This document shows positions 50,852 through 61,622 of a DNA stretch of 64,000 nt, one piece after another. Position numbers and translations under genes: made by a program. This DNA comes from Phoenix dactylifera (Eukaryota > Streptophyta > Magnoliopsida > Arecales > Arecaceae). The notes under the pieces are model-generated. The model made no database searches and had not been told where the DNA came from. It saw only the letters and a program-made list of their open reading frames with translations. Position 1 is the stretch's first letter, and each line of letters opens with the position of its first letter. Location of the stretch: the NCBI RefSeq assembly GCF_009389715.1, contig NC_052405.1:10990694-11054693 (forward strand), in the 5' to 3' direction.

Positions 50852-51533
50852 AAATTTTTATTATCGTGGAGCAAGTTTTATGCAGTGTGATCATGTATTC
50901 ATATTCTCTCTTGTCATGATTCTTAGATGAGTAGTTAGACGCCGTTTTTCTGAAAAATATTTGTGGTGGGAAAGGAAATGTGTTTAGTTGGAAGAGGGAC
51001 CTCTGCCGATCGATCTATGTATGAGTTTTAATTACCAATACCGGTTGATGTAATTTTGCAGTCATAAAGAAATGCTGAAACCGAAGTCGGTAATACCTAG
51101 TAAACTTGCCAAAGGATTGAGCCTCATGAATTAGCTTATGCAACCTATTGACTGAATAAACATGTGCTAAGTTGATGTAGCTAACTTGATTGTCTCAATA
51201 CCAACCGGACTTATCGGCATCTCCTGCAACAATAAAAGATAAAAATGAGGGAATTACAATTAAAACTATCTTTAATAGCTTCCTTTTTTTTTTCTGATGG
51301 ATGCAATTGTTGGCCAAGCAAAGAGAATGTGAGATCAAAAATTAAATGAGTCTTGGAGGAAATTTCCTCCATCAGTGATACTGTGTGATATAGCTCTTGC
51401 ATCAAAGCTAGACAATGGACAAGGCATTGCGTTCCAGAATGGCATGACAAATATTCACTTTTTTCCCTCTCTCTCTCTCTCACACACACGCACAGAGATA
51501 AAAGAGGAGTTGCATGCCCACCCAATATGTTAA

Positions 51534-51733
51534 GGGTACGTTTGGATGCAAATTAGAAAACTACTGGGAAAACTTATTTTTCTTAGAAAATCTGTTTTCC
51601 GATTGTTTGTTTCATTGGAAACTAACAAATTTGGCAAACTGAAACTAGTTTTCTAGAAAACCTTACCTTTTCATAGAGAAGTCTTAGTTTTCCTTTTCCT
51701 TTTTAATGGATTTCCTTGCAATCAAACATACCC
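51534..51733. mobile_element. 200-bp MITE with terminal inverted repeats
   Basis: Left end GGGTACGTTTGGATGCAA, right end reverse complement GGGTATGTTTGATTGCAA. The interior is rich in GAAAAC/GTTTTC words in both orientations, so the whole block can fold back. The flanks (TTAA left, AAG right) give no clean target duplication. Confidence 0.7.
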
Positions 51734-52015
51734 AAGATAATGAAAGTAGTGAAATACAGTAATAAAAATAAGAAAATAAAATAAGGACAAGATAGGAACA
51801 AAGAGGAGAAGCAAAAGCAATGATCATAATACATTGAGAGTCCTACTAGCTAATCTGGAGGAGGCAACGTTACTTTAGCCTTTGAATTAGGAAATATCTA
51901 CCCACAGATAAAAATATTTGTCTATCATAGCAATAGGATTCTCTCTCAAGAAGTTTGTGCTTTAGTTTCTTCTATAAAGTAAATAGAAAAGTATATGGAG
52001 GGGTTAAATCATTAG

Positions 52016-52106
52016 AATGGGTAATGATATTGTAACCCTCTTACCAAAGAGGCCCTAAGTTTGAACTTGCAATGGTGGCACTACCACCATATATCTTTAT
52101 CAAAAA
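52016..52106 (+). mobile_element. Possible tRNA-derived SINE relic
   Basis: AATGGGTAATGATATTGTAA followed by AGTTTGAACTTG, which resembles a pol III B box (GTTCGAAYY with one change), and ending in TCAAAAAA. Too short and diverged for a firm call. Confidence 0.3.
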
Positions 52107-53449
52107 AGGTTCCACCCAAATTCAAATTGTCTACCAATTGGTGACTTGTCCTAGTCCTATCTAAATCACCTACACCATAGTGTGACCGAACCCTAATTTG
52201 ATGTACATAAACCCTACTCCTTAACCCAATAAATTTAGATATGCAATTCCAAATTGAAATTTGGAGGAATATAATTGATCTATAAAAGTAAAATTAAATA
52301 GAGTTAAACTATGGAATCAGGTTGATTATCCTTGAACTTTTACTAGGATTTTGGTAGCTACGCTTGAATTTGATTATCCTATTTTCAGATATAGTGAGAC
52401 TTCTTTGCCATGCATGGCAAGAGTCAAAACAAAATCTTTCTTTTTATCAGTCTCTAATCCATTTTTCTAGGCCTGTTATTAAAATAGTTGAATGATGAAT
52501 CATGGCAAGCATTGCTCAAGTTTATAGTGAACCAATAAGAGCCCTTAGCCAATTATTGCTGCAATCTTAGTCGCTAGTTACTGATCATTGATCGGATAGA
52601 AATTATTCTGTTAACTGAATCAGTTCTGGATCATTGATTATACTGACACTGTTCCATTGAATGAATCAGTGATTGATCACTAATGAAGCAGTAACTGATA
52701 ATTGAGTTTGCTTCAAGCTCTTTGAATGACTCTTTTCTAAGGACTTCCTAATCATTGTGTGATTTAACTAATCTATTTAATGATCAGCGAGAAGATAAAC
52801 ACAGAGAATACCATGAGTTAATTATGCCATGTATTTGAAAACTTAGGAAGAAAGGATTGGGGTGTAGAAATAGGATTTGGCTTCATAAGATGAGGGGTAT
52901 AGATGCTACATTAAGATTACCTTAAGGAATGATAGTAAAGAGTTTCTAGAAGGATGAGGGCCTCTTGTAATGTGAAAAAAAATCTGAGGAATGAGAGTGC
53001 ATGGTTAAAGATATGGGTTGGGAACAAAGGAATGAGGGAATGTTGGGAGATCATGATAACATTCCTTACTAGGGGGGTGTTTGGTCATAATTTACTTCTT
53101 TGAAATAAAAAGTATAGATAAGATAGTGAATACTAGTTAAGTTCATCTAAAAAGTTTGAAGGGCTTCAAGAAAGCTAGAACTTGTAACCACATGATAAAG
53201 TAGTGCATGAAAAAAACAACTTCAAAAGCTAAAAAATGAATAAAAAATATATAAGAAGAATGATGGAGAAATGTTATGGCCCTTAGATGGCATGAGACTC
53301 AGATTTGTGTAGCAATGTGTATAAGGTTATTAGGGTAGACAAAAGTCATTGAGAAGGGTGTAGGGCCACCTCTTGTAGCTCTTGTGTAGCAAATTTAGGC
53401 TCATCATAGGCCAATGGGCCCTATAGCTCTCAAATAATTCAAACATGTG

Positions 53450-53455
53450 TGTATA

Positions 53456-53532
<77 letters not shown>
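53450..53532. repeat. GT/AT microsatellite
   Basis: ATGTGTGTATATGTGTGTGT followed by more than 50 bp of pure AT dinucleotide. Confidence 0.95.
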
Positions 53533-53538
<6 letters not shown>

Positions 53539-54515
53539 AACTAGTTTTGTTTTAGGACTATGGAGGTTAATTAGAAAATAACAAAAAGGGGTAAAATGTT
53601 TTAATTGAGGTTAAGAGTCATCGAAGATGACTTATTGTTTGAATTAATTTGATTTTCTTACTCTAAATTATTATAAGATAGATCATGATAAGTCCAATTG
53701 AGCTTTAAATGGGGCTTATATAATGGCAGTAGGTCAGATAGTCTAAAGATAGTTTTGGGTGGCTATAGATTAGATCTGGGTTGTTTATAGATTGGGCTTG
53801 AGTTAACTAGGGTTTGGCATTCGGTTTAATCCAAGTGAAATCTTCCACCTCTATTGAAGAAAAAAACTTATTGGATCAAAAAGAAAGTGCAAGGGAATCT
53901 AAGGGTGTCTCCACTTGTTTTGGGTCAAATTAAATTTTAATCTATATACAATTAGGATTCTAAACTAGCCAAACCTAACCTGACTAGACTCTTCCTATAA
54001 TTAAGCCATGGTGAAGTCGAGCCAACTTTATAGTATCTAACTTGAGCATAAACTAGATTGAGTTAGGCTAGGATGGGTAATGCTAGTTGGCCGGTTGGGT
54101 CAAGATGATATATATTGGCACTTTTGTGGTCTGCAACTTGATTAAAGGAAAATTAGTCACATCAAATCGCTTAGGCTAGATTGGGTGAAATTATTTGCAT
54201 ATTAATTTGAACGTGGGCCAAATTTTAGTCAGAAGAAATTGAGCAGAAGTAGGTAAAAATGGGATCAAATTTTGCTTTGTGGAACTTCCAACCCAGCTAT
54301 ATATTTACTAATGCAAATCCAATCAACAATATTATTTGTTTTTTTAAGTTAGTTTGAGTTAACATGGCCCAAGTTGCACCCTCCGGCCACCCCTAATTTT
54401 AGATCTCGTTGGTGTGGAATCCAAATCCGATTATTAACAGATCAGATTGATATTAAGGGTTTCACCTTTGATCCAACCCATTGCTTCAGACCTTGTGGTG
54501 GCTGGATTCTTGGCT

Positions 54516-54522
54516 TATATAG
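54516..54522 (+). promoter_or_regulatory. Candidate TATA box of the COA3-like gene
   Basis: TATATAG in GGCTTATATAGCAGCAGC. A transcript starting about 30 bp downstream would carry a 5' UTR exon to about 54650 and then an intron to the acceptor at 59323. The link to the 59347 coding exon is inference from orientation and spacing. Confidence 0.4.
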
Positions 54523-55059
54523 CAGCAGCAGCAGGCAAAAACGAAGAACTATAACATTTTTTTGCGAAGAACTCAACTCATCATTCGCAACTGTGTTCTC
54601 TTTTGCTGCTAGGCTCTTTGTAGATCTTTCTATATTGCTTGATTGGTGACATAAGCCTTTGTTACATCTATAATTTTGAAAAATTTTAAATAGAATTTTA
54701 GGTCGAGATTTGTTTTCCACTTTTCCGAGTTTTCTGCTTCAGTTTAGGGTTTTTATATTGAACTGTCACCTAATCTTGATTTGGGTGCACTGATGCCTAA
54801 TAATTTCCAGTCCTTGATTGCAATTTATTTTTGATCTAAATGTTGTAGCTCAATTTAGAATATATTTCTTCTTAGACAGGCTGAAAAAGAAAAATTCGGA
54901 GTTCGGCGATCTAATTTCTTGAATTAGGTGCATTTTTGTCCATCATTTTGCGTTGATACGTGGATTCTTTATTTTTCTATCGTTGGTTTCGCTATGCTTA
55001 TATATTGTCGTAACCCTAGTCACAAGTCCTTATTCCGTTTGTGTTGAAGATTTTATAGG

Positions 55060-57114
55060 TGTTGAACCTGGGCCGTGGCCCAAGTCCGTAGGGCCCACCT
55101 TAAGGCGGTGCCCTGTGGATGAATACGACCGAGGACACGGGGGAGAAAACGCCTGTTCTCCTCCTTCCACGCCATCATCCCCACCGCCACCGAGCTCCCT
55201 TTTCCGGCATATCACGCCGTCCATCGCCACCTCCTTTTCCGGCATATCACGCCGTCCATCGCCACCTCCTCCTCTTCCACCATCTCCCACGTCCTCGTTC
55301 TCTCTCTCCTTCTTCCTTTTCTCCTCTTCCTCCTCTTCTTCTTCTTCCTCTCTTGCTCACTCTCTCCCGAACTCTCTCTCTTCTACGCTCTCTCTCTCTC
55401 TCTCCCCCGCTCTCTCTTCCTCATCCTTTCCCACCCGAAAACTCCCTCCCCCCCTCTCTCCCAACACACGCCCTCTCTTTCGCACGCTCTCTTCCTCTCT
55501 CTATAGCCCTCTCCCTCTCTTTCTCTCTCTAAATCTCTTTCCACTTGTGTGTGTGTGTGTGTTAGAGGGTAAGGGGACTTTTCCTTTCCCTCTTTCTTGC
55601 TCTTTCTCTCCCTCTCTGAGCTAGACGTGGTGCTAATCCTTATCCCCCACCCTGTGACCGGATACAGGGAAAGGTTAGTGGCCCACATCCACTGCTTTGG
55701 TGATAATTAGGGTAGAAACGGAGATTTTAGGATTTTGGAAATTTTAGGAAGAATTTTGGAATTTTTGGAGATTTTTAGAAATTAATTTTAAATATTACTA
55801 TGCCATTGATTTGATACATGTATGTGATTTTGGATTACTAGGTCTCGAGGAGCCTCAGAGAGGTGCTTAGATTATCAGGTCGTTGACATCTTCGAGGTAA
55901 GTAACATTTTCACTTTATATTAATTAATTAAAATTAATTGAAAATTTGATTATCGTTAAATGATACAAATTATGATGGAAAATTCAAATTTAATAGTGAA
56001 TGAAATCCCTGCAAATATAGTTAATTAATTGATAATGACAATTCTGTGATTAAATTGTATGATGATATCTGTTATGATTGGATTAGGCATATAAAAGCTC
56101 AAACATTGCATAATTGATTGGACATTTTAAAGCAAATTAATAAGAAGAGAAATATATAGTGTGGTCTGGACTTGATTGTATAGAGATCCCCACCACGGGG
56201 GTGATTATGGCGATATCCTACCATAGGGATATAGTGTGGCGACCCCGCCACGAGGGTGATCGTGATGATCCCTACGGCGGAGGACATTGTGGTGACCCTG
56301 CCACGGGGGTGATCGTGATGATCCCTACGGCGGAGGACATTGTGGTGACCCTGCCACGGGGGTGATCGTGATGATCCCTGAGCAGCAGGGATATAAATGC
56401 ACCACAATGAGGGCTGTAGAACTAAAAGAATTTAATACCCAGGTTCAAGTATATAAATAGGAGTATAATTATGATATTGGACATGTATTGGACTCTGATA
56501 TGTTGTATGGATTCTTTATATCGATATGATGCAAAGATGACTTGTAATTTTGATATGTGGATATTATTGATAATAAATGATATAAACAATACTTGCAAAG
56601 ATGTATCATATATTGTGTGATTAATTGAATTGCATTATTAATATAGTTTGAATAGGTTTTATTAAGTGTATTTGTTACTTACTGAGCCGTGAAGCTCATA
56701 ATCTTCACGTGTTTTCAGACCTAGGGTCCAGAGACTAGACCTGTATTGGCATTTTGGTGAGATATTAGAGGCAAGGCCGTTCTTGTAGATAGTGATTTGA
56801 TCATTATATATACATCAAAAGGTTTCTGGATGATGCATAAATATATTAAATACTGTAAGTTTGGATCGTCAAAATTTAGAAGAAGAAACTTTGTGGTATG
56901 ACCTGTATGTCATATATATTATCTATGATATTTTGGGTCAATAGCTTAATTATTCTGATAATCACTGCCTCATGTATATGAATTGTATAATTTTCAGGTT
57001 ATATTGGATTTATTGACAGGCGGAATGCCTTGCATGCTTATAGGGTTCGTCGTTGTAAGTATGCAGCAGCTGTTCACGCCCTTGAATAGTGATTCTAGGG
57101 TTGGGGGTGTGACA
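55060..57114. mobile_element. Solo LTR, 2055 bp, with 5-bp target duplication ATAGG
   Basis: Starts TGTTGAACC and ends GGGTGTGACA (TG...CA). ATAGG is present immediately before (55055-55059) and after (57115-57119). It contains a C/T-rich half (about 55150-55620), a 62-bp tandem repeat near 56250-56380 and TTACTTACTGAGCCGTGAAG, a phrase typical of Gypsy-type LTRs. No internal domain or second LTR is present, so it is a solo LTR left by recombination. Confidence 0.88.
56245..56380. repeat. 62-bp tandem repeats inside the solo LTR
   Basis: GGGTGATCGTGATGATCCCT followed by ACGGCGGAGGACATTGTGGT occurs twice in full, with a third, partial copy, separated by GACCCTGCCACGG. Confidence 0.9.
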
Positions 57115-57119
57115 ATAGG

Positions 57120-59323
57120 AGATGATGAATTCGTAAGAGCTCTAAGTAACTTATGTTGCCAATGAGCCTTTGGTTGTGGTGTTTCATTTGGTTGACTTGA
57201 TGAGTACTAGGGATGAATGGAATGGTCCTTGTTAACATGATTGAGTTCTGTAGTTTTTCACAGGAGTGACTGTATTGTCATTAACTTCTTGCTCTGGTGT
57301 TTTATTGGTGTAACTGAAGCAGGAATTACTTATCTTAGTTCTACTTTGACAAGAAATGGTTAGATTCTTTGTGTCGGTGCACTGGATACTTCAAGTGACT
57401 TTGGTCCATCAAGCAGGTCGCTTGGGCCTATTTTGTTGGTATTTTGATCCAATGAGAGAGGATTTATGTCCAATTTTTTTCCATTTGAGTGCTCATGGGT
57501 GAAACATTTGAAGCTAGGAACCAGATCACTATTATGCATGATTAATTTATTAAAGTGGGTAATTTTTTGAGAAAAATTCTTTATATTTTGAGGAAGGTTT
57601 CTGTGAATAGGTTGGTCAAATTCTTGGATGAGCTTTTTAGGAGATTCTTAGCATAAGCATGTGTGCAATGACATGCATAAGAAGGCAAGTTTGATGGTCA
57701 ATTGTGATGAATGTCTCAAGTGAGATTTCATCTTAGTGATACAAAAAGCTAAATTGGGCATGGTTGTGAAAGGTGGATACTGTACAGGGATGCAAATAAT
57801 ATGCTGGTCAAGCTCTTGGACGACTTTCTTTGGAGATTCTTGACATACATACGCACAAAATGGATAAGATCAAATTTGACACTCAAGTTTGATGAATTGA
57901 TGAAGAAAAGTTTGTCCTGGTAAACTAAATTAGGCATAGCTGTGGGAGATGGAGAGGAACACTAATCTGTTGTATCATAGTTTCCAAATTAAAAGATATC
58001 AATGGATCCTTCCATGCGTAGGGGAGTGAATCTTGATGCAAGTGTACTCGAAATTTGGATCCTGTTCTAGTGATGAAAGGGTGCTTACTACCTAGAAATG
58101 CTGGTTTCATGAATTTGCTTGCCTTCTTCAACCTCATTGAGTTTCGCAACAGGTTTAAGGTTGAGTGGATGTTGAGATGATTTGTGCAAGTAATTAGTTA
58201 AGGAATGCTAGTTTGGGTGGTATCATCACTTTTATGATTTTTGATAGTGGTGCCAATAAGCTAGATGGCCCCTTTATCAGAGTGGGCAAAGTAAAGGAAA
58301 CTATTGATATCAGTATTTTTTTTTTTTACCTGGGTGTTCCTCAGTTTCCTCCTTGCTTTAGGGAATAAATAGTTGTATTTTTTGGCTTCCATTATTACCT
58401 TATAATTGATATATTATCCAGCACTTACTTGTTAAAGAGAACATAAAGACTAACCCATTGATGCTGGAAGAAAAACCAAGATGCTAAATAAGAATTGCAC
58501 AGATATTTAATTCTTGTCAATTTAATGACTTTAGTAAGTATTCTCTGTATAACTGGATCAATTTCAATGGCTGGAAAGGCAGATGTGTCATTCTTAACAG
58601 GATTTCTTCATTCTGCAACATCAAGGAAAATACCCTTTTTATGTTTTTTTTTGAAAGATTTCTTTGTTGACTTGATCCCCCCACCCCACCCCCCTGCGGC
58701 AACACACACAAGAAAAGAAACAATTCCAAGGTCCTTGTAAGACTGGATGAAGTGATTTTTTTTTGATTAAATGTCTCTAGTGATATCTCGATCCACTGGG
58801 TTGCTTTTGCCAGTGTTCTAGACCTGTAGATCATCATTCTGCACTTGTCATATCCACAAAAAAATCTTGTTGATGCTGATTTTATGCTATTTAAGTTTGA
58901 ATCCGGACTGTAAATATTTATGAGAAACCTCTGTGCGGGTGGGAGTTGCTGAGTAGAGAGAGAAAGGAAAGAGATAAATGGGAGGAATTGAACAAAAGTT
59001 GTTGCTTCCTTAATCCTGAATTTGGTTATCAAAATCCATTAAAAAGCTGTTTTTCCATTTCCAATAATCGGGGATTGTGCAAGTGATCAATTCTCAGGAT
59101 CCCTTCTGTTTTCAATTTCTTCTGCATTGCCTCTTCGCAACTTCCACTTGCATGAGAGGACGCGCACATAAAATGGTTGGCCCTGCAAACGGGCCTAAGA
59201 AGCTCTCAAATCTTATTCCTTTTACTCAGATGGTGCTGAAAACTAAGCCAGTGTATTTAATGACTATACATAATTATTGTCTATTAGGCTGATGACTGAT
59301 TGCTTTCATTTTCCTTGGTCCAG
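57120..59323 (+). other. Probable 5' UTR intron sequence of the COA3-like gene
   Basis: 2.2 kb downstream of the solo LTR without a recognised exon. It has an imperfect tandem duplication at about 57609-57965 (period about 190 bp; GTCAA-TCTTGGA-GA and GGAGATTCTT words repeated) and a short open stretch at 59155-59290 without a known domain. Confidence 0.5.
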
Positions 59324-59346
59324 ACTTGGATTGCTCTTGCTGTAAG

Positions 59347-59556
59347 ATGCCATCAATCAAGGGATTCAGCAGCCTTGCGCCCAAGACCAAGAACCTGATT
59401 GTCGCAGGTGGGTTGTCTGGCTTCGTCTTGGGGGTGTACTACTACACCATGAGAGCAGTTGGAAACACAGATGAGCTGCAGGTTGCAATCGACAAGTTTG
59501 AAGAAATGAAGAACAAGGATGAGGCTGAAACGGCTGCCTCACCACCTGGGTCTTGA
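59347..59556 (+). CDS. COA3-like small mitochondrial inner membrane protein, 69 aa
   Basis: ATG at 59347 to TGA at 59556. The protein begins MPSIKGFSSLAPKTKNLIVA and has one hydrophobic segment (NLIVAGGLSGFVLGVYYYTM, about residues 16-35) and a charged C-terminal tail (DELQVAIDKFEEMKNKDEAE). This layout, a short N-terminus, one membrane span with VGVYYY-like residues and a soluble tail, matches the COA3/CCDC56 cytochrome c oxidase assembly family; in yeast and humans that factor acts with Cox1. An acceptor (TTGGTCCAG) 24 nt upstream implies a 5' UTR intron. The frame is open upstream only to a TTG. AATAAA at 59828 is a suitable polyadenylation signal. Assignment is by resemblance, not search. 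Confidence 0.8.
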   Translation: MPSIKGFSSLAPKTKNLIVAGGLSGFVLGVYYYTMRAVGNTDELQVAIDKFEEMKNKDEAETAASPPGS

Positions 59557-59827
59557 GACTGCGACAACTTCCCTTCCAGTCAGAAAAAACTTTTCTTATC
59601 TTACGTTGTTGGTGTTGCAAAAGCCTGCTGGAAAGGTGGTGGTCCAGTGACAGTTTCTATTGCTGCTGGAATGTTCTTAGAGAAGGAACAGGATGCGTAG
59701 CACTTAATAATGCAGAGCTGTGTTCTAAATAGTGTGCAAGAGTCGCTATAACTGATGGCTTAAGTTTTGGAGTTGTGATACATGTGTTGTTTTCCTTAAA
59801 AAATAATATCTGTTGGTCATTATCAGA

Positions 59828-59833
59828 AATAAA
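59828..59833 (+). terminator. Polyadenylation signal AATAAA of the COA3-like gene
   Basis: AATAAA 272 bp after the stop codon, on the sense strand. Confidence 0.55.
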
Positions 59834-61442
59834 CTGTTTTTGCCCCCTTGCTGGGCGTCTCTGTGAGAACATTCTTGCTGCACTGGAATTTGCAGCATCT
59901 ACAAGAAGCTCCATGCAGGAACAGTAAGCCGTCGACGACGTAAACAAAGAAGTCAGTGATAGGCTTTTATGGAGTATGCCCATATCTGCCTTCTTGATGT
60001 CATTTCACAAAATGGTTTCAGGGAAGGGAAAATAAACATTCTGAGCTCCAATTTATCAACCTAGATGCTTGGTATGGTTCAGCGAAGGGTAAATCTTGCT
60101 TGTAGTGGCCCCAATGGTGGCCCAACCTCCTATTTTCTGAAGATATTTCGCAACCAACACCTTTTCGCAACCAACACCTCTGTCTTAATCATCTGCATCT
60201 TAGAGAATGACCCCTGTAGACCAACTTAAGCGCTACTGCTGAAGTACTACTGAAGAAAACAGTCATAGGATGCGACTGGTGCTGTCATTTATGTAGTCCA
60301 TGCCTCTCCAAGTATGAAACTTCTAAACTCCTCTATATTCAACACTTTTTTGTGTTCATGTGCATGCGCATCCCTGAATGTGCCCAACTGACACACAGAA
60401 TTGGTTCAATCCAGGCATTTGCCAATCGAAGCTGACAAGAATGCGGCCATAATATATTCCTGTTGAGGACCCGGTAAACTATACATGCGATCATAAAGCA
60501 ATCTAAAAGCCTGATGAATTCCTTATGATCTTCCAATGTCATCCATCCTGACAGAGCATGCCCAGTTGCATGCTATGTTAAGATCTATTCGTGCGATGAA
60601 AAAGCAATAAAAAAGCCTGATGAATTCTTTATGATCTTCCAATGCAAAATCCATCATAACAGAACATGTCCTGTTCCATGGTTGTCTCTGAAGCCAAAAC
60701 ATGTTCACATGCTTGCAAATCATCAACATCAGTAGTTTGATTACCATAGGTTTAATGGAAGATTGAAAACCGACTAGTATCTAAATTACATACCACCAAC
60801 TCAGCACTAAAACTTGCAATGCATTGTTTTCTGGAATTCAATTATCAGGAATCCCATAAAAAAAGACTCAATTGCCAAGGAACTAGTCAAAAAACAAGCA
60901 CATAAACCTGTGCCCTCTTATGTCCATTAAGGGCAATTCCTTGTTCTGCTAAAGGTTTCCTTCTTAAGATTAGAAGAAATATTGCAACCATTTCTTACGT
61001 ATAATCTGAAAATTGACGGAGAAGAATATCATATCCACGCAATCAAATGTAACTATTGTGGTCACAGTGGAAACACATCACTAATAGAAGATCCACACTA
61101 GTTTTAAATTTAAATAGCTTTATTTTTCAAGAAAAATCACCTGTGAGAAGCCACCTACAAAGTCTATGGCACAGACCCAATTGAAACTACTTTTTGTCTG
61201 GATACAAAGGTGGCTGATAAGTATAGATTTTAGAAGTACAGCTATGAATTATGAGTGAATGAATCGATACTTCTTCTCAAGCCACTTGATTGGGAAGGAC
61301 AGTCCTGGACTTCCCATCCAGCCTGCTGCTGAAAATTCTACCAAAGATATCTCAATATTACATAGTCTATAGCCTAAAATTTTTTATGACCACATCTTGA
61401 ATAATGATGCTCTGAATTATTGAAGCAAATTCAGTCAAACTT
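59834..61442. other. Intergenic with a tandem duplication
   Basis: Between the convergent COA3-like and FAM136A-like genes. An imperfect tandem duplication with period about 106 bp lies at about 60487-60690 (AAGCCTGATGAATTC, TTATGATCTTCCAATG and CAGA-CATG repeated). No gene is recognised. Confidence 0.65.
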
Positions 61443-61622
61443 TCAACTGATAGAGACAGAGGCCTTGATACGGTCAACAATGTGAGGAAGGGTTTTTATA
61501 TTCTCGTCAATAGCCTGATTGACACAGGACTCCAAGTCATTCATGACACTTGTTTTAATCTGCTGGAGTTTTGCTGCTTCAAACTTGTCTTGGCATACCA
61601 TCAGAGACCGGTTCATTCGTTC
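61443..61622 (-). CDS. FAM136A-like (DUF842) protein, last exon only
   Basis: The minus-strand exon starts after TTTTCCCTTCAG and reads ERMNRSLMVCQDKFEAAKLQ and onward, with CVNQAIDENIKTLPHIVDRI before the stop at 61443-61445. This is the conserved C-terminal half of the DUF842 family, small mitochondrial proteins with cysteine pairs. The upstream exons (the region with YFKCAYECFD-like motifs in relatives) are not visible between 61623 and 64000, so the preceding intron is longer than 2.3 kb, or the exon is an isolated fragment. There is no stop or frameshift in the exon. Confidence 0.82.
   Translation of the reverse strand, partial: ERMNRSLMVCQDKFEAAKLQQIKTSVMNDLESCVNQAIDENIKTLPHIVDRIKASVSIS

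Larger units (their letters stand above)
50852..54515. other. Intergenic between reductase and COA3-like gene
   Basis: Contains a 200 bp MITE (51534-51733), a possible tRNA-derived SINE relic (52016-52106) and a GT/AT microsatellite (53450-53532). No coding feature is recognised. Confidence 0.65.

Noticed and set aside
54953-55688. 223-codon Ser/Pro-rich frame and its overlapping frames
   Set aside because: Falls in the C/T-rich half of the solo LTR; low-complexity microsatellite translation without a domain.
59077-59292. 71-codon frame upstream of the COA3-like exon (contains MVGPANGPKKLSNLIPFTQM)
   Set aside because: No known domain, and it stops before the COA3-like exon. It could be an alternative leader exon, but nothing supports coding.
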